Source of the DNA: Lachancea thermotolerans CBS 6340
Lineage: Eukaryota; Ascomycota; Saccharomycetes; Saccharomycetales; Saccharomycetaceae
NCBI RefSeq assembly: GCF_000142805.1
Contig: NC_013082.1
Location: 1,488,001-1,552,000 of the forward strand
Direction of reading: 5' to 3'
DNA: 64,000 bases
This document shows, in pieces, positions 45,193 through 55,106 of the stretch. Numbering within the stretch: position 1 is the first letter of the stretch; the number at the start of each line of letters is the position of its first letter. Position numbers and translations under genes: made by a program. A model generated the notes under the pieces. That model worked only from the letters and a program-made list of their open reading frames with translations. It made no database searches and was not told where the DNA came from.

Positions 45193-45816
45193 TCACAACC
45201 TCCTCTGTCTTGGGGCGCGCACGCCACCAAACTTGATCGGCGTGGCGTCGCTGACGCGCACCACGTTGCGGCGCACGGCCGTACCCTCTTTACCGTTGAG
45301 CGCGGCTGTGAACGCCTCGCGGCCCTTACCAAAGTCCTTGAGCACAATCTCGATGTTGCGGTCCAGCAGCTTTTTCTGGTGGATCATCTGGAAGAGACGG
45401 GCGCTGGTCTGGAACGCAGCCTCGTACTCGCCACGCGCAGCCTTGCGAAACCCCAGGTTCCCGGTGGAGACGCGGAACTTGACCTTCTGGGGCAGTTTCA
45501 GGTAGTACAGAAACTTGTCGTTGTAGGAAGCGTCGGCGTTGTTCTTGAGGTAGTTTAGGTCCTCAACAACCGCGGAATATGTGAAATGCGTGTTGTTCTT
45601 TGTGAACAGACAGTTAAGAATGTACTTGACGGTGTGCTCGCCGCGCTTCTTGCTGCTTTTGGAGCCCGGCTCCTCGCCCGGCGATATCACGTTCGATACC
45701 GGATTACTAGCGTTGATCGCCTGCGCAATGCCCGCGAACGACACTGGTGACTCATTCAGCGCTCTTGCGCTAGTGGAGAATGGCCTGCATGCGGTTGAGA
45801 AGACGCTCTTGATCAT
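45193..45816 (-). CDS. MRPS18: Mitochondrial small-subunit ribosomal protein uS11m
   Basis: 207 residues from the ATG at 45816; S. cerevisiae Mrps18 is about 217. The frame extends upstream only to a GTG. The N-terminus [21 protein letters not shown] is basic, Ser-rich and lacks acids, a good mitochondrial presequence. The C-terminal half carries the S11 fold features, ending in the Arg-rich [11 protein letters not shown]. It forms part of the mitoribosomal platform. Position next to RPL25 and MCK1 agrees with YNL306W. It faces a 2.1 kb spacer upstream. Confidence 0.93.
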   Translation of the reverse strand: MIKSVFSTACRPFSTSARALNESPVSFAGIAQAINASNPVSNVISPGEEPGSKSSKKRGEHTVKYILNCLFTKNNTHFTYSAVVEDLNYLKNNADASYNDKFLYYLKLPQKVKFRVSTGNLGFRKAARGEYEAAFQTSARLFQMIHQKKLLDRNIEIVLKDFGKGREAFTAALNGKEGTAVRRNVVRVSDATPIKFGGVRAPRQRRL

Positions 45817-47940
45817 TTTGCGGACGGGTCTGCTCGAATTCGCTGAACAGAGCACTGCTGTTGATTTTCAAATTTTTATTAGCTATAGGGTATTGAGATG
45901 AGCATTGATAGGAGAACATAAGAACAGCATCGAAACACATAAAGACAAGGCGCTAGTCGGGAGCCATTGGGCGCCAGGCCTATCGCGAAAATGGTACGTC
46001 CTGGTCTTGACATGAGGATACGGGTTGATCGGAACTTGCCGTTTTAACAACGTTAGGTGCTCCACAATAATTACGTGGCCGGTGACATATCCCATGCATA
46101 AGGCAAGCTCTTAACCGGCCCGTGCGAGGACCATCGACAGAAAGCTGTAATGATGCGCTAGACTGCTGTCCCAGCTAAGGGCTTTTTCGAGTTATAAATC
46201 GTCCATTAAAGTGGTGGGAGGCAGACCATCAAAACACAACCTACCCCTAGCGCTGGCTGGAAAGCCCGCTGCACTTTCCACAGTAACGCAGAGGTCCATC
46301 CAATACCCTCTTCAAATCTGCTTCTTCTTGGCGGCAGCCCGATGGGCCGCTTTATGGCTAATAACCAAGGCATTTGGCAGATGACTTAGTTTTATTCCAG
46401 CTGATAATTCCTTCGCATAGATCCTTCCCGGATTCAAAATAACACTTTCCTCGTAGTGCTTTGCGCCAGTTAAAGCTTGCTCGACATATAGTCACTGGCG
46501 CCGTGCTCGGCAAGTCTGTACGACTGGCTTCGCCTGGCCTTCCAACGTTCATCCAGAATGTCATTCTGGACGCCGCTGTCATCATCGGTCAAAAATAATT
46601 AGCCGCCAGTTCAATGCCTGCGAAAGTACTGTCGCAATGGTTTCGAAGAAGCGCAAGCAATTTGTGCTCTTCACTTAATGCTCGCTGTAAGATGCGTCCG
46701 TTCACTTTCTTGAGGGGATGCGCTGGAAAGTTGTCTCTTCCGCTATTGCTGGACTGACTATAACCACAACTTTACGGGAAGCTGCCGAAAATAGATGGAT
46801 CTAAAGTCCTCTGCGAGTAACATCGTCGGCAAAATGCAATCAAACGCGAACAACTACAACACTTAATCCCACAGCGTTTTATGAAAAGCTTCAGCGGCCA
46901 GCTTTACGGTTCCAATCTAGGTCCGGGGCAGCGTGACATAATTAAGACAGAACTATTTCCCGCACGCAGAGTGGTCTAAGCAAGACATTTTGCGCGTATA
47001 CAAAAAACGACCAGCCCTACAGCTTTATCCCTCCCTGAGTCGGACTGTATATCGAGAGTCCAGAGAGATCGTTCCGGAGGAAGCTGCAAGGCCGGCTATG
47101 GCCCTTTAGATGAGCAAACTGCGGTATATCACGTGGGCTGCGACAAGCTCTCATCAAGCCTTGTAGTCAAGGCGCAGTCGCGAACGCCCCTGAGCTGGTA
47201 TTTCTCTGGGTCGCGAGTGAGATTATAGCCGAAAACTGCCCCTTTCGCGAACACTTTATCATGCGGCGTTTCCACAAGCAGATGTGCATCCCCGTCGGAA
47301 CAGCACATTGCGAGACCGGATAACTGTTACGAGTAGGTCCGAGTGCTTTCAAAAAAAAAGCATCAACACCGCTATGACTAGCATGCAATCACAGATTCGA
47401 GCTATGCTACTGTTCTAGTTGTCAAAGGTTCAAGGGCGGCTAAGTAATAGCCACTGGCACAGAACATTTCTTGCAACAGGAAGCTTGTGAGGATAGCAAT
47501 GCTCCTCTCTCTTGGTTCTCGTACTGACCGAATGCTAATGAGAAACGTGGCAAGGAGAGGGCGTTAGGAGTAAACTATAAGCCAAGAAGAGCGTTTCAAG
47601 ATGCAGACAGACAAATGCTTGCTTGCTGTTGACATAAAATAATATCAGTTGAAGAATGGATCGATTTATACGCTGTGAGCGCCCTTCTGTTGTTTGTGAG
47701 CCTCGACCACACCGCCTAGCTGCCCTTCTGCGCATCCGGCTGGTAACTGCCTCAACGCACGTGATTATATCTTACCCGACCTCGTTTCCCAATTTTCGTC
47801 ACTTCCTTTCAAAACAAATGAATAAACCATTAGGCTAAGATAAACTTTCCGCAGCCACAGCGCGTCCGCACGTAATTCCTCACGCTCTCGACACGCACGA
47901 ATCGCACGCGAAACAACCCTTCCTTCAAGCTACTGGAGTG
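45817..47940. other. Unusually long gene-poor divergent spacer MRPS18-MCK1
   Basis: 2124 bp with no supported gene. The longest frames are about 75 codons and resemble nothing I know. It includes a 19-bp near-perfect palindrome (46552-46570), an A9 run near 47350 and CACGTG at 47758-47763 in the MCK1 promoter. Base composition is even, not A+T-rich, so a centromere is unlikely. A structured RNA, a long regulatory region or a fully decayed gene are all possible. Confidence 0.6.
46552..46570. repeat. Short perfect inverted repeat
   Basis: TCCAGAATG, one central T, then CATTCTGGA: two 9-base arms with perfect complementarity, inside the MRPS18-MCK1 spacer. It could be a dimeric protein site or a hairpin. 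Confidence 0.8.
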
Positions 47941-49032
47941 ATGTCTCAAAGATACGATCAGTTCATTGCCAATGACGTGACATCCAACCAGTCCAACTCC
48001 ACAAGGCCCATGCTCATCAAAGAGTACAAAAAGATCGGACATGGAGCATTCGGGACCGTGGTACAGGCTTTCCTCACGCCTGACAACAACAAGTGGTACG
48101 GGCCTTTTGCCATCAAGAAGGTACCTGCGCAGACAGAGTACAAGTCGCGGGAGCTGGAGATCCTGCGAATTGCTGACCACCCCAACGTGGTCAAGCTCGA
48201 GTACTTTTTTACACACACCTCGCCACAGGATAACAAAGTCTACCAGCATTTAGCTATGGAGTGCCTGCCGGAAACGCTACAACTGGAAATTCATCGCTAC
48301 GCCTCTAACAAGCTGGAGCTCCCCCTGAAACATACTAAGCTATACACTTACCAAATTGCGCGCGGTATGCTGTATCTGCACGCACTGGGTATCTGCCACC
48401 GTGACATTAAGCCTTCTAATGTGTTGGTTGATCCTAACACCGGAGTTCTGAAAATCTGTGACTTTGGATCTGCCAAAAAGCTTGAGCAAAACCAGCCTTC
48501 GATCAGCTACATATGCTCCCGTTTCTACCGCGCACCCGAACTCATTGTCGGATGCACTCAGTATACTACCCAGATAGATATTTGGGGTTTGGGCTGCGTG
48601 ATGGGCGAGATGCTGATAGGAAAGGCTGTGTTCCAGGGACAAGAACCTCTTCTGCAATTACGCGAGATTTCCAAACTGCTTGGGCCCCCCGACAAAAAGT
48701 TTCTATTCTTCTCTAACCCATCATATGATGGTCCACTCTTCTCTAAGCCTTTGTTTACGGGCTCTGTTACAGAGAGATTCGAGAAGCACTTTGGCCAGGC
48801 GGGTCCCGAGGGAATCGACCTTTTGATGAAGATACTCACGTATGAGCCCGAGCGCAGGCTGTCGCCTAGGCGTATCCTAGCACATCCTTTCTTTGAAGAT
48901 CTCAAAAAGGAACGCTATTTCTTCCCTCGCGGCCACACCCAACCTAAGTACCTGCCGGAGCTCTTTGACTTCTCACCATTCGAGTTGCAAGTCATTGGCG
49001 AACTCTCGGCCCAAATTATGCCCACAGAATGA
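47941..49032 (+). CDS. MCK1: GSK-3 family dual-specificity protein kinase
   Basis: 363 residues from the ATG at 47941 (the codon before it is GTG); S. cerevisiae Mck1 is about 375. It works in meiosis induction, centromere function and Cdc6 turnover. Glycine loop GHGAFG at 33-38, catalytic lysine in FAIKK, HRDIKPSN at 153-160, DFGSAKK at 174-180, and the autophosphorylated activation-loop tyrosine Y190 in ISYICSRFYRAPE. The position fits both sister regions (YNL307C MCK1 and YOL128C YGK3), so this is the single ancestor of that pair. CACGTG occurs about 180 bp upstream. Confidence 0.95.
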   Translation: MSQRYDQFIANDVTSNQSNSTRPMLIKEYKKIGHGAFGTVVQAFLTPDNNKWYGPFAIKKVPAQTEYKSRELEILRIADHPNVVKLEYFFTHTSPQDNKVYQHLAMECLPETLQLEIHRYASNKLELPLKHTKLYTYQIARGMLYLHALGICHRDIKPSNVLVDPNTGVLKICDFGSAKKLEQNQPSISYICSRFYRAPELIVGCTQYTTQIDIWGLGCVMGEMLIGKAVFQGQEPLLQLREISKLLGPPDKKFLFFSNPSYDGPLFSKPLFTGSVTERFEKHFGQAGPEGIDLLMKILTYEPERRLSPRRILAHPFFEDLKKERYFFPRGHTQPKYLPELFDFSPFELQVIGELSAQIMPTE

Positions 49033-49366
49033 CGCTCTCGACCACTTTACCCCACTCCTCTCAATACCGGATAAGAATTGCTACCTAATCCGCAATAATT
49101 CCTTGTATATTAGACGAGTTTCGACGACAGCCTGAGCTTATTGCATAAGTTCACGCAATCGCGCACTTCTCGCGCTGCCATCGCTCGCTGGAAGATGCAA
49201 AGTTGCCTCTATCGTACCTCTTCGTCGATCGAAGAGCGCTATATTAATTGCTTTCAAACCACGCCATCCTACACAGCTCCTAAGAGTTGTGCATGTCGCG
49301 TTTTTTTGCAGTAAGAGGCAGAATTGTACTTGTATGTGTCAAATAGGAACTATGTAATTTTGCAAT
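49033..49366. other. Convergent 3' spacer MCK1-VPS68
   Basis: 334 bp between the 3' ends of two convergent genes. Nothing recognisable. Confidence 0.6.
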
Positions 49367-49897
49367 TCAGAGGGTCAAAGAGTAAGAGTACTCGTCCTCC
49401 ACATTTTGCGCTATCCAGAGGAGCACGCAGCTGAGCACAACGCAGAAGTTTCCGACCACGTTGTTTACACCCATTCCAAGGGTAGGGTACGATGTGAAGT
49501 CCTTGACTAGAAACTTCAATATGAGGACCACAATAGAGCCCGATATTCCTCCTGCTAAGAGTGCAAATCCCAGGAAAAGTATAACTCTAGCTTGCCAAGC
49601 CATGGACGACGAGCCGCTGAAAGACCCGGAGCCCAGCGCGTCTTGTATGAGCCTGTTCTTCTCGATCGAGTTAACTATAATCATACCCAGCGTACTACAG
49701 ATGAACGGAATCCAATCTATGAACGTGACGTGAACTGATGACGCGTTTGCCTTTCTGGAGTACAGCGCTGCGTCAAGAAAGCACCACGCCCCTATCGCGT
49801 AAAGCCCCCCAGAAATATACACCCCGAGAGACCGTGCTGTGGCAGAGCTTGGTAGCTTGAAAGGGAGTCTAAATAGCCTTTCTTGGTTGGCCTCCAT
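49367..49897 (-). CDS. VPS68: Vacuolar/endosomal membrane protein of the ESCRT-associated Vps55-Vps68 complex
   Basis: 176 residues from the ATG at 49897; S. cerevisiae Vps68 is about 184. The 35 codons upstream in frame are not family-like. With Vps55 it helps cargo leave late endosomes for the vacuole. Four membrane segments are visible, with the conserved HVTFIDWIPFICSTLG, VNSIEKNRLIQ, SSMAWQARVILF and PTLGMGVNNVVGN. The C-terminus IAQNVEDEYSYSLTL is the same as in S. cerevisiae. It is divergent from KRI1. Confidence 0.96.
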   Translation of the reverse strand: MEANQERLFRLPFKLPSSATARSLGVYISGGLYAIGAWCFLDAALYSRKANASSVHVTFIDWIPFICSTLGMIIVNSIEKNRLIQDALGSGSFSGSSSMAWQARVILFLGFALLAGGISGSIVVLILKFLVKDFTSYPTLGMGVNNVVGNFCVVLSCVLLWIAQNVEDEYSYSLTL

Positions 49898-50300
49898 GAC
49901 TAGGTGGGCTTTGTTATTGGAACCTCTTCTCCAGTGACTGTTCTCGACAGTCGATGATGATGTCCCCCCGTCGACCAGCCTGGTTTCTAGTTTAAAGGGC
50001 AATTTGGTTAACAGTTATTACGTATATTGTGATATGGAGATGTCGAGGGTCATCATTTCAAGGCACAGCATTTAGGTGTATTTTGGCACAAGAAAGATGT
50101 TGACATGGTCCCAGCAGCTGCTCCGTGTGTGTTTTCTCGGGGCTCTGGGCGCAACTCAACCGAACAATATCATCACGTGACTACTGTTGTTTCTTTAGTT
50201 AATTAATCCATAGCTGAAAAATTTTGAAGCTCATCGCGCTTGAATCTCGCGAAGATATCCTGGTAAAAGAAGCCAAAACACTGCAACCAAGGGACCAGAG
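49898..50300. other. Divergent promoter VPS68-KRI1
   Basis: 403 bp. It has CACGTG at 50174-50179 and the RRPE+PAC pair near KRI1. No gene is seen. Confidence 0.6.
50215..50237. promoter_or_regulatory. RRPE + PAC motif pair of KRI1
   Basis: TGAAAAATTTTG at 50215-50226 (RRPE) and CTCATCGC at 50230-50237 (PAC on the minus strand), only 3 bases apart and 64-86 bp before the KRI1 ATG. Both are complete matches. Confidence 0.75.
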
Positions 50301-51989
50301 ATGCCAAGAAAAAAGTCAGCCGCTAAGCGTGCCAGAGAGTCTATCCAGAAAGAAGCTACGAAAGAAAATACTTCGGTTTCAGAGCCAAAATCGCGGGGTC
50401 CATCGAAAGATAATCAGAACAGTGACACGAGCCCCAAAGATTTGAGCGAGGCAGAGGATGAAAGCTCTAGCTCAGAAGAAGAGGATGATTACGGTGAGCT
50501 AGTGACTGAAGAAGTGGAGAGTGGAATCAACCAGGTCCTTGAGGCCATCAAGAACAACGACAAGAAGCTGTTTGACCCATCCGTGCGCTTTTTTGAAGAC
50601 CCCAAGTCCGCTGCCGCTAAGCTAGCAAAAGCGCGGAAGGAAAAGCCTGTCTATCTAAAGGACTATCACCGTATGAATATATTATCAGGGGATGCACTGA
50701 AAGACGAAGACGATGAGGAAATGCAAACAGTTGACGGCAAGCAATCGTTTGTGGCGCAACAAAAAGAGGAGAAAGACCAACTTTTGGAAGAAATCCAAGA
50801 CCAGTTTGCGGAGAAAGAGGGCTCAGGCGATGACAGTGAGGATGAGGGGGACTTTTTGGTCAAAAAGGCTCCATCAAAAGCCCAAAAGGTCTCAGACACA
50901 AGCCTCCCCAACCCTGAGGTTGACGACGAAAAATTTCTGGAAGCGTTCGTAAGCAAACATGCATGGATTCCGAAAGAAGGTGACCGGGAGGTCAACTTGG
51001 ATGGTCCAGGGATGGAGGAAGACGATGAAGAGTTTGACAATGCTGCCGAGCAGTTCGAAAATGCCTACAACTTTCGTTATGAAGATCCTAACGCCGCGGA
51101 GATCGTCTCGTATGCACGTAACCAAGCCACATTAAGGAGATCAACTTCAAACTCCCGTAGAAGAAAGAGAGACGAAGAGAAGCGGGAAAAAACCGCTGAA
51201 AAGATGGAGAAAGAAATGGCTGTGCAGAAAAAGAAGAAGGAGAAAGTCAACAAGTTGACTGATGTTTTAGAACAAGTACGGAAAGAATACGGTGCCGAAA
51301 TTGACGAAGCCACAGTTCAAAAGCTTACTAGCACTTTACTAAACGGTGATTTTAAAGACGACCAGTGGGATGCCGTTGTCAGCGAGCTGTTCAACGAAGA
51401 ATACTACAATCAAGAAGGGAAACCTACATGGGATGAAGATGACGAAATCATGGGCGACCTCTACCGTGAAGGAAACAAGGAGGAAGACGCGGATGAAGAC
51501 AATAATGAGGAAGGCGAAACTGAAGAAGGGCCCGCAAGGAAAAAGTCAAGGAGAGAGTTGAAAGAAGAGAAGCGCTCAAAGAAGAAGGATAAGAAAAAGG
51601 TCTCCGAGATGGTCGAAACTGCTCTAGAAGGCAATAAGCTTGCGCTTGTTGATGAAGTGGAAGAAGAGAGAAAGTCCCGTGCAAGGACTAAAGAGGAAGA
51701 AGACGTGAAGTTTCGCTACAGAGAAGTGTCTCCTGAATCTTTTGGCTTGACGAACAGAGAGATCTTTGAGGCCGATGATGGAGCCCTTAACGATTTTATA
51801 GGCTTGAAGAAGTTTGCGCCTTACAGAGCTAAGGAATTGAGAGCGAAAGATCGTCGTAAGGTGACAAAAAGCAGGCGTATGAGAGAATGGAAAAAGAAGG
51901 TTTTTGGCTCAGAAGAGGGCCTGAAGGACGATGCTTCTTCACAGACTCAGAGCCAGGAAAAGAAGCATTCGAAGAAGGCTAAAAAGTAG
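50301..51989 (+). CDS. KRI1: Nucleolar 40S ribosome biogenesis factor
   Basis: 562 residues; S. cerevisiae Kri1 is about 591. It works with Krr1 in the small-subunit processome. Highly charged throughout: acidic Ser/Glu tracts (about 45-65, 130-195), a long Lys/Glu coiled stretch (about 275-320), and basic clusters for nucleolar import. The conserved C-terminal domain is clear: VKFRYREVSPESFGLTNREI, GLKKFAPYRAKELRAKDRRK and SRRMREWKKKVFG. The N-terminus MPRKKSAAKRARE begins at the ATG of 50301. The KRI1 C-terminal region is convergent with ALR1. Confidence 0.96.
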   Translation: MPRKKSAAKRARESIQKEATKENTSVSEPKSRGPSKDNQNSDTSPKDLSEAEDESSSSEEEDDYGELVTEEVESGINQVLEAIKNNDKKLFDPSVRFFEDPKSAAAKLAKARKEKPVYLKDYHRMNILSGDALKDEDDEEMQTVDGKQSFVAQQKEEKDQLLEEIQDQFAEKEGSGDDSEDEGDFLVKKAPSKAQKVSDTSLPNPEVDDEKFLEAFVSKHAWIPKEGDREVNLDGPGMEEDDEEFDNAAEQFENAYNFRYEDPNAAEIVSYARNQATLRRSTSNSRRRKRDEEKREKTAEKMEKEMAVQKKKKEKVNKLTDVLEQVRKEYGAEIDEATVQKLTSTLLNGDFKDDQWDAVVSELFNEEYYNQEGKPTWDEDDEIMGDLYREGNKEEDADEDNNEEGETEEGPARKKSRRELKEEKRSKKKDKKKVSEMVETALEGNKLALVDEVEEERKSRARTKEEEDVKFRYREVSPESFGLTNREIFEADDGALNDFIGLKKFAPYRAKELRAKDRRKVTKSRRMREWKKKVFGSEEGLKDDASSQTQSQEKKHSKKAKK

Positions 51990-52144
51990 CAAGAACGATA
52001 ATAGAGTAAAAAATACAGCATAAGTAGTACAAAGTCGACCAAGCATATTTTGAATTTCTGAGCTCAGCCGTTTTTCACGAGATCTGTGTGATAACTAAAA
52101 CTTCAAATCGGCAATATCAAATTTCAATTATTAAACATTAAATA

Positions 52145-54505
52145 CTACCTCTGAAAACTCGATATAGAACGATTAGTGTTCTGTTTTTTGTAGGCATCTG
52201 TTTTCCCAACAGTACGAGATCCCCGAGGCCTCAGCGTGTTCAAAATAGACCTAGTTCCACTTTCAGAAGCCTCGTTAAGGGTGGAGGGTGCAGCCAGCCT
52301 TCCCATCCAATAAGTGGAGATAAGTGCAAAAGACACTGCCAAGAAAATCATAACTCCAAGTATACCAAAAAACCAAGCATAAGTATGTTGCTGGCTTTGG
52401 TCGCCTCCGGGCACGCGCACGTTCATACCGAATAAACCTGTCACTAAATTGAGAGGAACTAAAATTGTACCTATCAATGTCACTTTACTCAACATTTCCG
52501 TTACTTTATTGTTGGAGTTAAAGGACTCAACCTGAAGCTGGGCCAAGTAGTTTGCATGAGATCGAGAGAAGATTTTCTCATAAGATAAAAGGTTTTGAAA
52601 CATAGTAAGAACGTGATCTTGAATATCGCCCAAGTATAATGCGATATCTGCCCGGGGCTGGGCTCTAAGGTTGTGGGACGTTTGAACACTCTGTTTTGGT
52701 GGAACTCCGGCGCCACGCGTTTGCGAAAATTGCAAATTTGCTATGTTCAGTTGGGAAGTCAACGCAGGACCTATGCCATTGACTTCATCTTGACATCTTT
52801 TAGCAAACATTTTGATAACATCTGCTTTGCCGCTAAGTAATCTCATCAATGTCATAGTCTTGCGTCTGCTCTCTCCTATCCTCTGCAGCATGTGAGCAAA
52901 ATCCATATCGCGAGCCATGAATACCGAGTCCTCAATCACGTCGGCTTCATATTCTATGGCCTGGATCACTGGCGCAAAACTATCGGTAATATCGTCAATA
53001 AGCGCGTAACAGAGCCAATCAGAACTCACGTCTACATAGTCACGCAACTGCCTCACACGTCTTCTAACGTTCGAACAATGGTAAATTGGTCCAAAGTGAA
53101 ACGTCAGCACACCTTCCTTGAAAATGACAATGTAAACATTGATAGGCTCCAAAAAGTCCTCCGATTCATTGTCGCCTTCAAAAGTGTGGAAACACACGAA
53201 ATAATATGTTTTGAAGAGCTCAACTTTCTCACGCGTTTCTTGCATCCTAATATCCTCTGCTGTCAAAGGGTGAAGTCCAAATGCCTTAGAAATACACCTC
53301 ATCTCTTCGTCTGTAGGGCAGACACAGTCTAGCCACCATGTTGGTGCGCCGTCCCGGAACAGCTCCCGGAAAGTCTCCCCTGGCTTCACTAACGACGCTA
53401 TGTCAGCCGCGTGGACAGTCTCCTCGGAATCTGAACAAAAAAAGGAAAACCTATCCGGTGCCAGATAGTTCCCCACTTGAGAAGGGACTGAAGCCTGAAG
53501 TTGTTCACTGTCATCATTCTCGACTTTATTGTTTCCAAAAAAAATTCCCTGTGGAGAATCAGTAGACTCCTGCTGCCCGATTCGAGGTTCTTTGGATTCT
53601 GAAGTAGGTCTCGGAGTATACTTCAGAGCCGCCGCGGACATAACTGTCGAAGTCGAAGAAGAAGAGCCCGCTTTGTTCAAATATTTGTCATCGGATTTTA
53701 TAAGTTCAGCCTCTGCACCGTTCATTGCAGCATTTATGTATTCTTCCCTCGACTGAATAGCGAACTCTTCAAGTTCATCAAAATCAATCCCATTAATTCT
53801 CGTGTGCTCCAAACGTTCCATCGGAAAGCACACATCTTCTTCAGTTTCTTGGGACTCTCTAGAGGCGTGGGAGTTGTCTGTTTCGATAGAGGCTCTTGAA
53901 ACTCTGCGTCTCATAGTCTGTTCCCGTATATTGGACTCGCTTTGATTTGACCTTGCCGATATGGTTTTGCTCAAGAGGTGCATGGGCTTCACAGATGAAG
54001 AGTCAGAGCCAGCTCTAGGCTTTGCTTTCTTCATATTCCCAGCGTCCTCGACATTGGAAAATTTCGAACTCTTCCTTGGATTGAGTGGGGGAGGAGCCGT
54101 TATATATTGTGAAGCTCCTGAGCTGGTATAAAGCTGCTTCTGATGCGGCATCGAGTGAGCCAAACGAGAGGGCCTCGCGTTATTTGTGCTTGTAGTTGAT
54201 GGCTTCATCTGTGGACTTCTAATCTGCAGCTCCTCTTCATCAGATTCATTCTCGAACGTGATTCCTGACCGTATGGAACCGGGCGAAATTTTAAGAGCCT
54301 CGGTTCTGCCAGTGGAAAGCGGAGCTCTTCGAGATTCTGACTTTCCTAGCTCTGAGCTATGACGAACGGGAAGCGAGTCCGGCTGCTTCCTATGGTCATA
54401 AAGCTCATTGTGCTCCTGTGTGCCCATTGAAGCTAGTGACACGGCAACTGAAGCCGTGGTGGAGATGTTGTCTGTTGAGTGTTGTGATTCAGAGTCGCTT
54501 CCCAT
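52145..54505 (-). CDS. ALR1: CorA-type plasma-membrane magnesium transporter
   Basis: 786 residues; S. cerevisiae Alr1 is about 859. Main Mg2+ importer. A long disordered N-terminal cytosolic region (about 1-370, Ser-rich) is followed by the CorA alpha/beta domain and long helices (DVSSDWLCYALIDDITDSFA; DVIEDSVFMARDMDFAHMLQ). Two C-terminal membrane segments follow (about 660-730), with the signature GMN loop in LVTGLFGMNVRVPGG at the pore entrance. S. cerevisiae has paralogues Alr1 and Alr2; the neighbours VPS68 and STB1 point to ALR1 (YOL130W). It is co-oriented with STB1 upstream. Confidence 0.95.
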   Translation of the reverse strand: MGSDSESQHSTDNISTTASVAVSLASMGTQEHNELYDHRKQPDSLPVRHSSELGKSESRRAPLSTGRTEALKISPGSIRSGITFENESDEEELQIRSPQMKPSTTSTNNARPSRLAHSMPHQKQLYTSSGASQYITAPPPLNPRKSSKFSNVEDAGNMKKAKPRAGSDSSSVKPMHLLSKTISARSNQSESNIREQTMRRRVSRASIETDNSHASRESQETEEDVCFPMERLEHTRINGIDFDELEEFAIQSREEYINAAMNGAEAELIKSDDKYLNKAGSSSSTSTVMSAAALKYTPRPTSESKEPRIGQQESTDSPQGIFFGNNKVENDDSEQLQASVPSQVGNYLAPDRFSFFCSDSEETVHAADIASLVKPGETFRELFRDGAPTWWLDCVCPTDEEMRCISKAFGLHPLTAEDIRMQETREKVELFKTYYFVCFHTFEGDNESEDFLEPINVYIVIFKEGVLTFHFGPIYHCSNVRRRVRQLRDYVDVSSDWLCYALIDDITDSFAPVIQAIEYEADVIEDSVFMARDMDFAHMLQRIGESRRKTMTLMRLLSGKADVIKMFAKRCQDEVNGIGPALTSQLNIANLQFSQTRGAGVPPKQSVQTSHNLRAQPRADIALYLGDIQDHVLTMFQNLLSYEKIFSRSHANYLAQLQVESFNSNNKVTEMLSKVTLIGTILVPLNLVTGLFGMNVRVPGGDQSQQHTYAWFFGILGVMIFLAVSFALISTYWMGRLAAPSTLNEASESGTRSILNTLRPRGSRTVGKTDAYKKQNTNRSISSFQR

Positions 54506-55106
54506 TTCTGATATGGATTTGGCTCTGCGGATGTTTTGAAGGAACTTTGCCGCTTGGGATTGATGCGTTGACGTCTGCTCAATAGTCTAGCTTTCAGTGT
54601 ACCTGAAAAGCCTTTATGTGAAATTCTGAAATGTGATACCGCTTTGAAAGATTATTAAGGCGGATCGGCTTTCAAACTAACCACTGCGGAAACAGAGTGG
54701 CCAGAGTTCGACACTTTGAAGTTGAAATGGCTCAATTTTGCGAGAACACAGAAACTCGAAATACAGGTGCGAGACAAGGACTCAGTATGATGGTAACCTC
54801 TTACCAACCAGTATAAATAGACTCGCTGTTGATTCAGGAATGACTCGTTCCACTATATCTAGGATATCCTTAGCTGCCTGCGAGTGCTGATAATTTGCTG
54901 AAGTTCATTTAACGGGCCTTATAGTGGCCTTATGAAAAAAATTGTCCGACGGCTCGTCCTCCACGTGCCGGTATAAGGCATTATGACCCACGTGACCAAT
55001 GCTTTATAGAGATGTAACTCGACCTCGCCCGCACATCAAAGGTCCAGCTCAGAGCTCTGGTGCTCTAACACCACGATATCATCCATTTCAGCTAAGAGGG
55101 TTGCTG
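54506..55106. other. ALR1 promoter / STB1 3' region
   Basis: 601 bp. Two CACGTG sites (54962-54967 and 54989-54994) lie 27 bp apart, about 460-490 bp upstream of ALR1. No gene is recognised. Confidence 0.55.

Noticed and set aside
46358-46585. 75-codon minus-strand frame in the MRPS18-MCK1 spacer, considered as a transposase relic
   Set aside because: No diagnostic residues, no terminal repeats and no second fragment that could support a mobile element.
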